Shown here: in pieces, positions 1 to 8,204 of the stretch
How positions within the stretch are numbered: position 1 is the first letter of the stretch
Layout of the letters: every line of letters begins with the position of its first letter
NCBI GenBank assembly: GCA_025356335.1
Contig: JANXUF010000154.1
Location: 1 to 44,353 of the forward strand
DNA from: Actinomycetes bacterium
GTDB taxonomy: Bacteria; Actinomycetota; Acidimicrobiia; Acidimicrobiales; Ilumatobacteraceae
Direction of reading: 5' to 3'
DNA length: 44,353 nt
The notes under the pieces: model-generated
What the model was told of the DNA's origin: nothing
Database searches by the model: none
The model's input: the letters and a program-made list of their open reading frames with translations, nothing else
Position numbers and translations under genes: made by a program

Positions 1-1
1 G

Positions 2-283
2 TTTGAAGCACGAGCTGCCTGTCTTACCGAACTGGTCAATCGGTTGCAGTCGCGTTCGGTGTCACGCCTGACGATCGAAAGCCGACAGGACGACAACGAC
101 GATCAGCGAACGATCTCTGGCGCTCGACAGCGTGAGCCGCAGCTCGTCTTCGATCACAGGAAGGGCGAGAGCGAGCCGTTGCTGTGGATCGCCGACGCCT
201 TCGCCTGGTCGATCGGCGCTGGCGGCCGATGACAAACGAGGGTCGAAAACGTCCTCGACCCGCTCGTCGAACTGCGTCCGTAA
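2..283 (+). pseudogene. 3' end of an unrecognised gene with an in-frame TGA
   Basis: The frame is open to the left edge, so the 5' end lies outside the window. It reads as ordinary coding sequence to a TGA at 230-232 and then continues in the same frame for 16 codons to a TAA at 281-283. The residues before the TGA (LLWIADAFAWSIGAGGR) and after it (QTRVENVLDPLVELRP) make one plausible C-terminus if the TGA replaced a TGG tryptophan codon. The LLW-ADA pattern resembles C-termini of DUF3800-like proteins, but I cannot name the family with confidence. TGA is a normal stop elsewhere in the window, so recoding is unlikely. A nonsense mutation or a sequence error is the simplest reading. Confidence 0.5.
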
Positions 284-362
284 AGCGCAGAACCCGGCTC
301 CCCAACCAAAGGGCTGGCAACCGGGTCCACTTCCGCGGATGCTTACCCGAGGCGCCGCAAGT

Positions 363-689
363 ATGCGCCCCGTCGAGCGGATTCGCAAGCCGGACCCCAT
401 CCCACAGTTCGGGCTGCACGGGTTGGTGTACATGCGCACTTCAGGATTTGGAGAACCCGTCGCAGCAACTGACATCGCCGACGTCATTGAGAGCATCAAC
501 GATTCGTCGCCTCCTGCGGCGGCGATGCGTTGTGGTCGCTACACCGTTGCCGATGGCCAAGGCGCGCTCCCGCTCGGAACGAAGATCTACTCGATCCGAG
601 GTATCGATCCGGCCACGGCACTGGCAGTCCCGCAAGGAGCCAGCTACATACGTTTCGAGCCGCGGCTGCCCACGCTGCCAACGCCGTAG
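363..689 (+). CDS. small hypothetical protein
   Basis: This frame encodes 108 residues from an ATG at 363; an ATG at 432 would give 85 residues. The second half is the more protein-like part, with a segment around VADGQGALPLGTKIYSIRGI followed by a short strand-like tail, and it ends cleanly at TAG 687-689. I do not recognise a family. The arrangement of a GxGPLPxGTxIYxxxG-type motif near a C-terminus is what I would expect of a small soluble actinobacterial protein of unknown function. No strong ribosome binding site decides between the starts. The 80-140 bases after it, up to the PAS gene, show nothing further. Confidence 0.4.
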   Translation: MRPVERIRKPDPIPQFGLHGLVYMRTSGFGEPVAATDIADVIESINDSSPPAAAMRCGRYTVADGQGALPLGTKIYSIRGIDPATALAVPQGASYIRFEPRLPTLPTP

Positions 690-829
690 CCGGTCACGTT
701 CGCCGCCGGCCCAACAGCTAAAGGCCAACTGTCGCAACCCGCAGTCGTCGCTTCGTCGCTGCCCGCCCGCCGGTGAACTCCAGCGGTAACCAAGCGCTAC
801 GGTACCGCCCACGTGGTGGCTCGGCACCG

Positions 830-2044
830 ATGATCGGCGACTCGATGGCTCAGATCAACAAACCTGGTCCGGCGGCGGAGACCTTTCGCTTTCAGGCCGA
901 ACTGCTCGCTGCGGTCGGACAAGCCATTGTGGTCATCGACCTCGATCGCACGGTCATCTATTGGAACCGCGCCGCGGAAGCGATGTACGGCTGGTCAGAG
1001 GCAGAAGCGATCGGACGAACGTCAACCGATCTCCTGGCGCGCTCGGAAACCAGCGAGCAGCAGAAGAAGATTTTCGACGCCCTGTTGCGCGGCCACAGCT
1101 GGACGGGCGACTACGAGGTCACCTGCCGAGATGGCACGGCACTATCGGTGTTGGTGACCAACACTCCGGTGTTCGACTCCGACGGTCGGCTCGTTGCGAT
1201 CATGGGTGCCGCAATCGACTTGACCGAGCGCAACATCGGTGACGCAGCCCGCCGTCAGCTGGCTGCCATTGTCGAGATATCTGCTGACGCGATCTTCAGC
1301 ACCGACAACGACGGGGTGGTGACGAGCTGGAACAGCGCAGCTGAACAACTGTTCGGATACCAGGCGGCAGAGATCATCGGCATGTCGATCGCCGTACTGG
1401 CTCCACCAGGGGCCGAACTCGAACAGATCGCAATACGGCAGAGTCTGGCCGGTGGCCTGTCGCATGCGCGCCTTGAGACGGCGCGGCAGCGGCGCGACGG
1501 CACGCTGGTCGACGTGATGATCACGGCTTCGTCCATACGCACTGAAACGGGTCAGATGGCGGGCATATCGGTGGTGGCTCAGAACATCACCGAGCGTGTC
1601 GCAACCCAACGGAAGTTGGAGATCACCAGCCGGCGGCTGGCAGAAGCGCAACGCGATGCCAGCATCGGCAGCTTCGAATTCGACGTCGCCGCCGATCAAT
1701 TGGTCTGGTCGGACGAGTACTACCGAATCCTCGACCTGCCAACCTCGGTGATTCCGACTCGGGCGGCCTTCATGGCGATGGTCCACGCTGACGACGTCCA
1801 AGCCGTGACCGACTGCTGGGTCGACTCAATCTCCCATGCCACCGCCTTCGACATCGAGTTCCGCATCGTCCGGCGCGACTCTGTCGAGCGTTTCGTGCGG
1901 GTTCGCTTCACTGGTGATCAGGACGCCGATGGAAGTGTCGTGCGATTGCATGGCACGATGATGGACGACACCGATCGTGTCGCCGCCGAACAGGTGCGCC
2001 GGGCCGCCGAAACACGATTCGAGATCATCTTCGAGCAGTCCTAG
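830..2044 (+). CDS. Multi-PAS sensor segment (5' part of a split cyclic-di-GMP gene)
   Basis: The protein contains three consecutive PAS/PAC units. In residues counted from ATG 830, they lie at about 20-135, 145-260 and 275-385, linked by short helices ending in typical PAC 'DITER'-like turns (DLTERN, NITERV). It then ends at an in-frame TAG (2042-2044) right after FEQS, the start of a fourth PAS domain. The sequence immediately downstream continues that PAS domain in the same frame and leads into GGDEF and EAL domains. This is therefore most likely the N-terminal half of one original gene. Alternative starts are GTG 773 and ATG 845, none with a strong Shine-Dalgarno. Alone it would be a cytosolic sensor without an output domain. 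Confidence 0.8.
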   Translation: MIGDSMAQINKPGPAAETFRFQAELLAAVGQAIVVIDLDRTVIYWNRAAEAMYGWSEAEAIGRTSTDLLARSETSEQQKKIFDALLRGHSWTGDYEVTCRDGTALSVLVTNTPVFDSDGRLVAIMGAAIDLTERNIGDAARRQLAAIVEISADAIFSTDNDGVVTSWNSAAEQLFGYQAAEIIGMSIAVLAPPGAELEQIAIRQSLAGGLSHARLETARQRRDGTLVDVMITASSIRTETGQMAGISVVAQNITERVATQRKLEITSRRLAEAQRDASIGSFEFDVAADQLVWSDEYYRILDLPTSVIPTRAAFMAMVHADDVQAVTDCWVDSISHATAFDIEFRIVRRDSVERFVRVRFTGDQDADGSVVRLHGTMMDDTDRVAAEQVRRAAETRFEIIFEQS

Positions 2045-2053
2045 ATCGGCGCC

Positions 2054-3703
2054 GTGATCGTGGACCTCGATGGGCACCCGACTCGGGTGAACTCGGCGAT
2101 GTGCACCATCCTTGGACGTTCGGATGCCGAGTTGGTCGGCCGGCATTGGACCGACTACATCCCCGCCGACGAGATCCCGCTTGGCCAAGTGGTTCTGACT
2201 CGGACCAGAGACGGTCACGACACATACGCGGACGAGCGTCGCTACATCCGACCCGACGGGAGCACGGTGTGGGTCTCGGCGCACGTGGCTCTCGTTCGTG
2301 ACGAGGCCGGTGTGCCGCAGTACTACTCGGCACAATTTCAGGACATCACCGTACGCAAGGAGCTCGAGATCGAGTTGGCGCAGAGCGCGTTGCACGACTC
2401 GCTCACCGGTCTTCCCAATCGGAGCTTTCTCGTCGGACGCCTCGCGGAGAGCCTGGCGATCAGAAGTCAAACGGGCACCGCCATGGCGATGATGTTCTTG
2501 GACATCGATCAGTTCAAGTTCGTCAATGACTCGTTCGGGCACAGCACGGGCGACGAATTGCTCAGAGTTGCTGCTCGGCGAATCTGCAGCGCTGCCCGAT
2601 CGGGCGACCTGGTAGCGCGCCTGGGGGGTGACGAGTTCGTTGTCGTCTGCGACGACGCGACCGAGTCGCAGGCCGAGCAGATCGCCGTTCGGATCCTCGA
2701 AGCGTTGACTCAACCCTGGCAGTTGGATGAACTGGAGATGCACGTCAGGGCGAGTGTCGGCATTGCTATCGCCAGCGACGATTCGACGCCGGAGAGTTTG
2801 CTGCGCGATTCCGACTTGGCGATGTATCGCGCCAAGAAGCGCCGCACCGGAGGGATCATGGTGTTCGATGACGCTCTCCGCGAGAAGTCGGCGCGACGAT
2901 TGGACACAGCGTCAGCCCTGCATCGCGCCCTCGACCGCGACGAGATGGTGCTCGAGTACCAGCCCGTTGTCGATCTGTCGACAGGCTCGATGGTCAGCGT
3001 GGAGGCGCTCTTGCGTTGGCACCATCCAGAGCGCGGCCTGATATCGCCGGTCGAGTTCATCCCCATCGCCGAGCAAACGGGGCTCATCGTTCCGATCGGC
3101 GCCTGGGCCCTTCAACAGGCGTGTCGACAACTGGCCGACTGGCACCGGCACCAACGTGCGCACTGCCAGACTGCACTGATTCGAGTCGCTGTCAACGTTT
3201 CGGTGCGGCAACTGGTGGCGTCAGATGTTGCGGAGCACATCGAGAGTCTCTTGACGGCCACAGCCTTGGCCCCCAACTCGCTGTGCCTCGAGCTCACTGA
3301 AAGCATCTTCATGGAGGACGTCGAGTATTTCGATGCGACCCTCGCTCGCCTGAAAGATCTCGGCATCGGCCTGGCTATCGACGACTTCGGCACCGGGTAC
3401 TCGTCGATCAGCTACCTGAAACGCTTCCCGGTCGATGCAGTCAAATTGGACCGCGCGTTTGTGAGTGGACTGGGCACCGATCCGAACGACACTGCGTTGG
3501 TCGCGGCGATCGTGGCCATGGCCGGCGCATTGAAGTTGGCCGTAACTGCCGAGGGCCTCGAGACGACCGGGCAGCTGGCTGGGCTGCAGGCACTTGGGGT
3601 GCCGCTGGCACAGGGCTTCTATTTCGCCCGTGCGATGCCCGCAGAAGGGATCACGCGACTGATCACGTCAGCGCACCGCTGGGACATCGGCCCCGAATTC
3701 TGA
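2054..3703 (+). CDS. PAS-GGDEF-EAL cyclic-di-GMP synthase/phosphodiesterase (3' part of the split gene)
   Basis: From GTG 2054 the protein has the rest of a PAS/PAC domain (about 1-100), a GGDEF domain (about 110-275) and an EAL domain (about 290-540). The GGDEF motif is intact at residues 191-195. An RSGD sequence five residues before it matches the RxxD inhibitory site. The EAL domain keeps EAL (317-319), the Asn of VNVS, the Glu of LELTES, DDFGTGYSS, the Lys of VKLD and AEGLE, so both activities could be real. The frame is the same as the upstream PAS gene, separated only by a TAG at 2042. Use of GTG 2054 would cost the first PAS strand. Whether both halves are made, or the gene is dead, cannot be told from sequence. 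Confidence 0.88.
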   Translation: MIVDLDGHPTRVNSAMCTILGRSDAELVGRHWTDYIPADEIPLGQVVLTRTRDGHDTYADERRYIRPDGSTVWVSAHVALVRDEAGVPQYYSAQFQDITVRKELEIELAQSALHDSLTGLPNRSFLVGRLAESLAIRSQTGTAMAMMFLDIDQFKFVNDSFGHSTGDELLRVAARRICSAARSGDLVARLGGDEFVVVCDDATESQAEQIAVRILEALTQPWQLDELEMHVRASVGIAIASDDSTPESLLRDSDLAMYRAKKRRTGGIMVFDDALREKSARRLDTASALHRALDRDEMVLEYQPVVDLSTGSMVSVEALLRWHHPERGLISPVEFIPIAEQTGLIVPIGAWALQQACRQLADWHRHQRAHCQTALIRVAVNVSVRQLVASDVAEHIESLLTATALAPNSLCLELTESIFMEDVEYFDATLARLKDLGIGLAIDDFGTGYSSISYLKRFPVDAVKLDRAFVSGLGTDPNDTALVAAIVAMAGALKLAVTAEGLETTGQLAGLQALGVPLAQGFYFARAMPAEGITRLITSAHRWDIGPEF

Positions 3704-3901
3704 AGCACCCGAAACAGCGCATTTCCGACCGAAGCCCTCTGGCGAACTGCGACCTGACCAGCCGGCGCGTACGCGGCTTCCGTAAGCCGAGTCATGCCGT
3801 GACATACCGTGACGTGCGGGTCACGTCGCGGGCTTCAGTCCGGCTCGCAGACGTGCAGCGACGGCCGACACCACCGCTCCGTGTCCGCCGGCCACCGACA
3901 C

Positions 3902-4665
3902 CTACTCGGGCAACTTCAATGGCCACAGCGCCGTGACCCCCTTGATTTGCTTGGATCGCCTGAGCAGGCCCCAGTTGGCGCCGATGAAGCACAACACGCC
4001 CGTCACCGGCACGGAGACGAACTCGTCACCGAGTACATTCCGCACCACCGCAACCTGACCGAGCACACCGTCGACCAGCTTGGTGCGACCCGCCCGGCGA
4101 CGTACAAACGCCAATCGGATCGGAGCCACGAGCCCTTGTCCACCATCTCGATCGAGCCTTGGTACTTCTTCGCGTCAACCACGAAGACACCCGAGGGCCC
4201 GATGACGATGTGGTCGATGTTTGCTCTGCTGCCGGGGACGCGCCTGTCATGGAGCACGTCGATGCCCGGTACGCCAGCGAGCACCTCGGCGACGCGCTCC
4301 TCGCCGGCCGCACCGGTGGCCCACGCTTTCGTCGCCTGCGACGCTGGAGTCATCGTGACCTCTGGCGTCACAGCGTTGGCAATCCTGCCGACCAACGGCC
4401 GCCGCTCGGCACGCTGGCGTCGCCTCTCCTGATCGTCGATGACAGACTGCCGCTTTTTCTCGATCTCGCGCTCCGACCGCCGCTCGTACTCCGCCCACGC
4501 CGATCCACCAGCCACATCCGTCGGTTCGTTGGCCGACCCGGAATGGCAGGAGACACATTCGACAACCCGGCGGTCCACCAACCAGTAGGCCTCGATGCCA
4601 GCACGCAAATCGTCGCCACATCTGACACACCGGTCGTCCCGGCGAAGCTCGAGCAGCTTGCTCAT
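3902..4665 (-). pseudogene. NERD-domain protein with zinc ribbon, frameshifted
   Basis: The start is ATG 4665 with GGAG about 11 bases upstream. The N-terminus has a zinc-ribbon-like pair of CxxC motifs (C13, C16, C37, C40), then a charged helical stretch, then a NERD (nuclease-related) domain with GAAGEERVAEVL, a DHIVIGPSGVFVVDAKKYQG core and SWLRSDWRLYVAGR. After that the frame is wrong. The expected continuation (RTKLVDGVLGQVAVVRNVLG to GVTALWPLKLPE) lies in another frame ending at 3902. The shift falls near 4095-4102 in a GGGCGGG run and corresponds to one missing base or two extra ones. NERD proteins are of uncertain biochemical role, with predicted nuclease-like folds. Read without the shift, the product would be about 255 residues. 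Confidence 0.75.
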
Positions 4666-4874
4666 CGGGTCCCGCTCTCCGGAACACACCGACGATGCGT
4701 GGCCAGCTCCACCGGCTGGTAGATCGTGCCGTTGGCGATTGTCGCCTGGGCGATGCCGATCCGGGAAAACCCCGGCGAGAACTTGGCGCGCCGGCCAGGG
4801 CCGTTCATCGATGTACCCATCGAGGTGATGAAACAACGGCGTCGCCACGCGTGGTAGAGCCGAATTGCGTTCAT
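4662..4874 (-). pseudogene. Possible remnant ending in a CAP/SCP-like tail
   Basis: A short frame from ATG 4874 ends with TGA 4664-4662, overlapping the NERD ATG in an ATGA arrangement typical of coupled genes. Its last 45 codons have strongly GC-rich third positions. The segment SPGFSRIGIAQATIANGTIY resembles the last beta strands of CAP (SCP/PR1) domains, where a 'sRVGIGxa..ngxxY' pattern is common. The earlier part is not recognisable and the rest of a CAP domain is missing, so this would be a truncated or shifted gene. The assignment is an inference from one short motif. Confidence 0.3.
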
Positions 4875-5308
4875 CCGACGGCGCGAACGCGCGGGGTATC
4901 GCCGCACACAGCGGCTGTATCCAGCGAAGTGGCGACGGTTCTCCAGGCAGACGTCATCGCTATACGGATGTAGCTCAGCGCTGTCGCCGGCGACCGGCAA
5001 GGCGCGACCGGAAAGCCACCTTGCCCGGCGTGGCAAATCGCCCCGCTCGTTCCAGATCGGGTCCAACACATCGGCACCCGTGATTCGCAGACGTCACCAC
5101 ACGGCGCCGTCCGCTCGACAATCTCGAAGATCGTTCCCGTTATGCCGGCGGCCCCTGTCGTGCCGAGGAATGTAACTGCTCATGCTGTGTCGCATCATCA
5201 GGCTTCCCGCAACGGTGCCGAGCGGAGGGTGGTGAGCACGTATCGACAGTCGCTCCTGATCAGACGCGGACGCCTGGTGAGGATCAACGATGTAGACCAG
5301 GTGAGGGT
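4875..5308. other. No recognisable gene
   Basis: Neither strand shows a frame with a known domain or a good start. A 13-base string resembling a tRNA 5' end occurs near 4966 but has no D-stem partner. The stretch may hold decayed parts of the gene whose tail is at 4662-4874. Confidence 0.5.
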
Positions 5309-5773
5309 TCAGTAGTCGCCCTTGATAACGAAGTACGAGCCGCGGATGGTTCCGGCGAGTTTCGACTTCTGGGTGGCGAATTTGAAGCGGGAGGCGAGTT
5401 CGTCGGGGACGTCCATACCGACGGAGAGCTTGAAACCGACGGCCCGTTTGCCGCCGTCGGCGATGCCGTACATCACGTTGACCGAGAGGCCACTCTCGTA
5501 GAAGACGTACGCCATCTTGATGCCCTCGACCTCGAACATCGTCGCCTCCAGCGGCTTCGAGGCGATGACGAGGTCGCGGTCCTCCTTGAGGATGCGGGTC
5601 ACCCACTCAACGGCCGTCTTGGCCTTGCTCGCCGGCTCCACGGTGAAGACGTGGTCGTACTTGTTCTTGAAGTATCGCGCCTCGTTGGCCCTCAAGCCGG
5701 CCAACGCATCCGCCACCGGCGACGACTCGAGGCCGACCGTCGAAACAGTCTTGAAATCCACCGCGTAGGGCAT
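5309..5773 (-). CDS. Hypothetical protein, 154 residues
   Basis: The start is ATG 5773 with an AAAGGAG Shine-Dalgarno seven bases upstream, which is one of the better ribosome sites in the window. The protein is soluble, with no signal peptide or membrane segment. It alternates short helices and beta strands (for example VIASKPLEATMFEVEGI, MAYVFYESGLSVNVMYGIAD and a C-terminal RGSYFVIKGDY). I do not recognise the family. It stands alone, divergent from the squalene-cyclase-like gene across 240 bases. Codon use looks like that of intact neighbours, so I take it as a functional gene of unknown role. Confidence 0.7.
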   Translation of the reverse strand: MPYAVDFKTVSTVGLESSPVADALAGLRANEARYFKNKYDHVFTVEPASKAKTAVEWVTRILKEDRDLVIASKPLEATMFEVEGIKMAYVFYESGLSVNVMYGIADGGKRAVGFKLSVGMDVPDELASRFKFATQKSKLAGTIRGSYFVIKGDY

Positions 5774-5876
5774 GACGCACTCCTTTGACTCCCGTTGACG
5801 ATCACCCCATGAGATCCCGGCCGAGGTGGGCTCACACTATCGTCCTCGCCTCAGTACATCGACCGGTTCGACGCGA

Positions 5877-5926
5877 GTTACTGAGTACGCGGAGGGTCGA
5901 TTTTGGCGGTCTGTGTCCTCAGTAAC
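5877..5926. repeat. 9-bp inverted repeat upstream of the toroid gene
   Basis: GTTACTGAG at 5877-5885 and CTCAGTAAC at 5918-5926 are exact reverse complements separated by 32 bases. It sits in the divergent region before the gene at 6014. It could be an operator with separated half sites or the first hairpin of a structured leader. Confidence 0.4.
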
Positions 5927-5927
5927 G

Positions 5928-5991
5928 CCGGACACCACGATGCTCATTGCCGCCGCGTTTTGCTTCGCCATTGCGGCCGTGGGGTGTCCGG
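5928..5991 (+). promoter_or_regulatory. Structured hairpin just before the toroid gene start
   Basis: CCGGACACC (5928-5936) pairs exactly with GGTGTCCGG (5983-5991). ACG/CGT and GCCGC (5949-5953)/GCGGC (5973-5977) continue the stem inward with small bulges. The 64-base element ends 22 bases before ATG 6014. It could be a leader structure controlling translation, or a terminator of upstream transcription. There is no T tract, which argues against an intrinsic terminator. Confidence 0.4.
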
Positions 5992-6013
5992 AACCTCTTC
6001 TATCGTGGTGAGT

Positions 6014-7063
6014 ATGACGGACATGACGAATTCGGACCCTGCGGGCAGGCCCACCGGCGGCTCGCCGAACCGCCCCACGGGGCGTTCAACTGATGATGGA
6101 GCGGCGACCGTGATCGACGTGATCGATTGGCTGCTCGAGGGAGACCCGGCGATCCGTTGGCAAACGCTCCGCGACCTCGCTGGTGCTTCCCCCGACGAGG
6201 TCGCAGCCGAGCGCAACCGCGTGGAGCACGAGGGGTGGGGAGCCCGACTCCTGGCCGTCGAGGGGGAAGACGGACTCTGGGACGGCGGCGCCTGCTTCCC
6301 TGGCGACTACTCCTCCGCCGAGCCTGGCCAGCCATGGACGGCGACAATGCACACCCTGCAGACGCTGCAGATCCTCGGGTTGGACCCGGACACCGCCACC
6401 GCCCGTCGATCGGTCGGGCTGGTGGCCGAATACGGACGTTGGGAGCACGACGGACAGCACTACTTCGACGGTGAGGTCGAGCCGTGCATCAACGGCCGCA
6501 CGATCGAGGCAGGCTCGTACTTCGGGATGGACGTCGGTCCGCTCGTCGAGCGGGTGCTTGGAGAGCGGCTCGCCGACGGTGGATGGAACTGTGAAGTCGA
6601 GAACGGGTCGGTGCGCTCCTCGTTCCACACGACACTCGACGTGCTCGACGGGCTGCTCGAGTTCGAGCGGGCCACCGGCGGGTCAGCCGCTGTCCGCGAG
6701 GCCAGACGCAGCGGCGAGGAGTACCTTCTCGAACGCAATCTGTTTCGCCGCAAGAGCTCTGGTGACGTCATCGATCCGGGGTTCCTCGAGTTCGCTTTCC
6801 CGTACTACTGGCGTTACGACGTGCTGCGTGCACTCGACTACTTCCGCCATGCTGATGCGAAACCTGATCCGAGGATGGCAGAAGCGGTGGACATCGTGCG
6901 ATCGAAGCAACAGCCAGATGGCAGGTGGTTGCTCGACCGCATTTATCCGGGGCGGGTGCACTTCGATCTCGACGGCGGCGTCGGAACTGCGAGCCGATGG
7001 AACACCCTCCGTGCACTACGCGTGCTCGACTGGTGGGACAGGCAAACACCTACTGACCGATGA
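6014..7063 (+). CDS. Squalene-cyclase-like (prenyltransferase alpha/alpha toroid) protein
   Basis: This soluble protein of about 349 residues has the repeats of the terpene cyclase/prenyltransferase alpha-alpha toroid superfamily. It has IRWQTLRDLAGAS near the N-terminus, then WTATMHTLQTLQILGLD, EPCINGRT, DGGWNCE, RSSFHTTLDVLDGLLEFER, FPYYWRYDVLRALDY and a final QQPDGRWLLDR and SRWNTLRALRVL. It lacks the DXDD acid motif of true squalene-hopene cyclases and is about half their length, so it is unlikely to be a hopene cyclase. Similar short proteins are common in Actinobacteria and lack a known reaction. I chose ATG 6014 (GGTGAG upstream); ATG 6023 is also possible. It is a single gene, closed by a strong terminator directly after the stop. 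Confidence 0.82.
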   Translation: MTDMTNSDPAGRPTGGSPNRPTGRSTDDGAATVIDVIDWLLEGDPAIRWQTLRDLAGASPDEVAAERNRVEHEGWGARLLAVEGEDGLWDGGACFPGDYSSAEPGQPWTATMHTLQTLQILGLDPDTATARRSVGLVAEYGRWEHDGQHYFDGEVEPCINGRTIEAGSYFGMDVGPLVERVLGERLADGGWNCEVENGSVRSSFHTTLDVLDGLLEFERATGGSAAVREARRSGEEYLLERNLFRRKSSGDVIDPGFLEFAFPYYWRYDVLRALDYFRHADAKPDPRMAEAVDIVRSKQQPDGRWLLDRIYPGRVHFDLDGGVGTASRWNTLRALRVLDWWDRQTPTDR

Positions 7064-7117
7064 GCTCCCGTGTCACCGAATGTCGTCGGATATGTGCACA
7101 TCCGGTGACACGGGAGC
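7064..7117. terminator. Perfect 15-bp hairpin between convergent genes
   Basis: GCTCCCGTGTCACCG (7064-7078) and CGGTGACACGGGAGC (7103-7117) are exact reverse complements with a 24-base loop that itself contains TGTGCACA. It begins directly after the stop of the rightward gene, 18 bases before the end of the leftward EthD gene. A bidirectional terminator is the obvious role; there is no clear T tract. Confidence 0.75.
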
Positions 7118-7134
7118 CGAGCAGCGCAGATCGG

Positions 7135-7422
7135 TCAGCCGACGATTTCCGATACCTGCATCACGGGTGCGATGTTCGTGTAGTTGGCCACGTCGGCCAT
7201 CACGTCGCCCATCTTCGGGTTCCCGAAGGCGCCCTGCATGGCGTCCATCGACTCGAAGTAGAACGTGACGGCGGCGACGTTCGGGCCGTCGACACCCTTT
7301 TCGATCTCGGTCTTGACAGGAGCGAAGGTCTCGTTGCACAGCGGGACATGCGAGCCTGCGTAATAGTCATGGTCGAAGATGGTGCCTTCGCCGCTCGGGT
7401 AGGACACGGTGAGCTTGATCAT
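7135..7422 (-). CDS. EthD-family small protein
   Basis: A 95-residue protein begins MIKLTVSYPSGEGTIFDHDY and continues with a SHVPL segment, a central KGVDGPNVAAVTFYFESMDAMQGAF stretch and a C-terminal IAPVMQVSEIVG strand. This is the dimeric alpha/beta-barrel layout of the EthD family, named after a protein needed for ETBE degradation whose exact chemistry is unknown. ATG 7422 is chosen over an upstream start at 7449 because family members begin with the first beta strand (MIKL). No strong Shine-Dalgarno is seen. It is cytosolic and probably a single gene ending at the shared hairpin. Confidence 0.8.
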   Translation of the reverse strand: MIKLTVSYPSGEGTIFDHDYYAGSHVPLCNETFAPVKTEIEKGVDGPNVAAVTFYFESMDAMQGAFGNPKMGDVMADVANYTNIAPVMQVSEIVG

Positions 7423-7566
7423 GGAGCGAAGCGTAGAGTTCGCCGGCACTCGCCATCGACCCGTAGATCACGAGGCCGATCGCTGTCAGCATCCCAACGT
7501 ACGGCGAACTTCGCGGCCGAGGAAAGCGGTGGCCTCCTCGAACAGCCTGCGCCGGTCCCTTTCGAC

Positions 7567-8199
7567 TCACCCTTGGGCGCGCTCGCCGATCGCTGCCTTG
7601 GCAACGATCGTCGCGATCCGCTGTGCCCGGGTTTCGGCTTTGGCTGCGCCCAGGACCCACCACAGCATCTGCTTACGGGCGCTCGGCGGGAACCGGTCCC
7701 AGGCGACGCGCGCTGCGGTGTTGGCATCGAGGGCGATCGCCAGGTCGTCGGGCTCGACGAGGTCCTCCACCGGGTCGTAGATCGTCCACCAACCGTTCGC
7801 CTTGGCAACGTCGACAGCGCGACGGCCGGCTTCGGTCATCAGTCCGGCCGCCTCGATGTCGATCACGCGCCGGCGGTTCAGCCGGGTCCAAGCGCTCTTC
7901 GGCCGGCGCGGCGTGAGGAGCTGCAGACCTCGGTCGTGATCGAGCACGTTGACCGTGGAGTCGATCCACCCGAAGCAGATCGCCTCCTCGACGACGTCTG
8001 GATAGGCGCATCTCGGCCGTCCGGACGCTGCGCGCCACGAACACAGCCAGACGCCGGTGGCGTCGCTGTGGTTCACGGCGAGCCACGCTCGCCACTGTGC
8101 ACGAGTCTCGGCGTGGTACATCGGGTAGCCGAACTTCCACGTCGCCGGGTGATCGGACGCCGAAGCGGGGACGGACGCCGAAGCGGGGACGGACGCCAC
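7567..8199 (-). CDS. YdeI/OmpD-associated family protein
   Basis: The core from MYHAETRAQWRAWLAVNH through SDATGVWLCSW, VEEAICFGWIDSTVN, SAWTRLNRRRVIDIE and DDLAIALDAN to FPPSARKQMLWWVLGAAKAETR matches the YdeI/OmpD-associated ('bacteriocin-protection') family. The role of these proteins is poorly defined. I take GTG 8199, six bases after the DinB gene, as start. This puts a tandem (PASASV)2 sequence at the N-terminus, encoded by an 18-base repeat at 8157-8198. ATG 8121 would start just before the family core and is equally possible. The gene follows the DinB gene on the same strand and is likely cotranscribed. Confidence 0.8.
   Translation of the reverse strand: MASVPASASVPASASDHPATWKFGYPMYHAETRAQWRAWLAVNHSDATGVWLCSWRAASGRPRCAYPDVVEEAICFGWIDSTVNVLDHDRGLQLLTPRRPKSAWTRLNRRRVIDIEAAGLMTEAGRRAVDVAKANGWWTIYDPVEDLVEPDDLAIALDANTAARVAWDRFPPSARKQMLWWVLGAAKAETRAQRIATIVAKAAIGERAQG
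8157..8198. repeat. 18-base tandem repeat
   Basis: The unit GGACGCCGAAGCGGGGAC occurs twice followed by a third partial copy. On the minus strand it encodes repeated PASASV at or just after the YdeI-family start. It may be a slippage-prone site. Confidence 0.6.
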
Positions 8200-8204
8200 G
8201 CGAG

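Noticed and set aside
1..3703. Alternative genetic code (TGA or TAG read as an amino acid)
   Set aside because: TGA is the clear stop of many intact genes here, including the ATGA overlaps; the two in-frame stops lie in separate damaged genes.
4955..4990. tRNA 5'-end-like string (GGATGTAGCTCAG) on the plus strand
   Set aside because: No D-stem closing GAGC, anticodon arm or T arm follows at the right distance.
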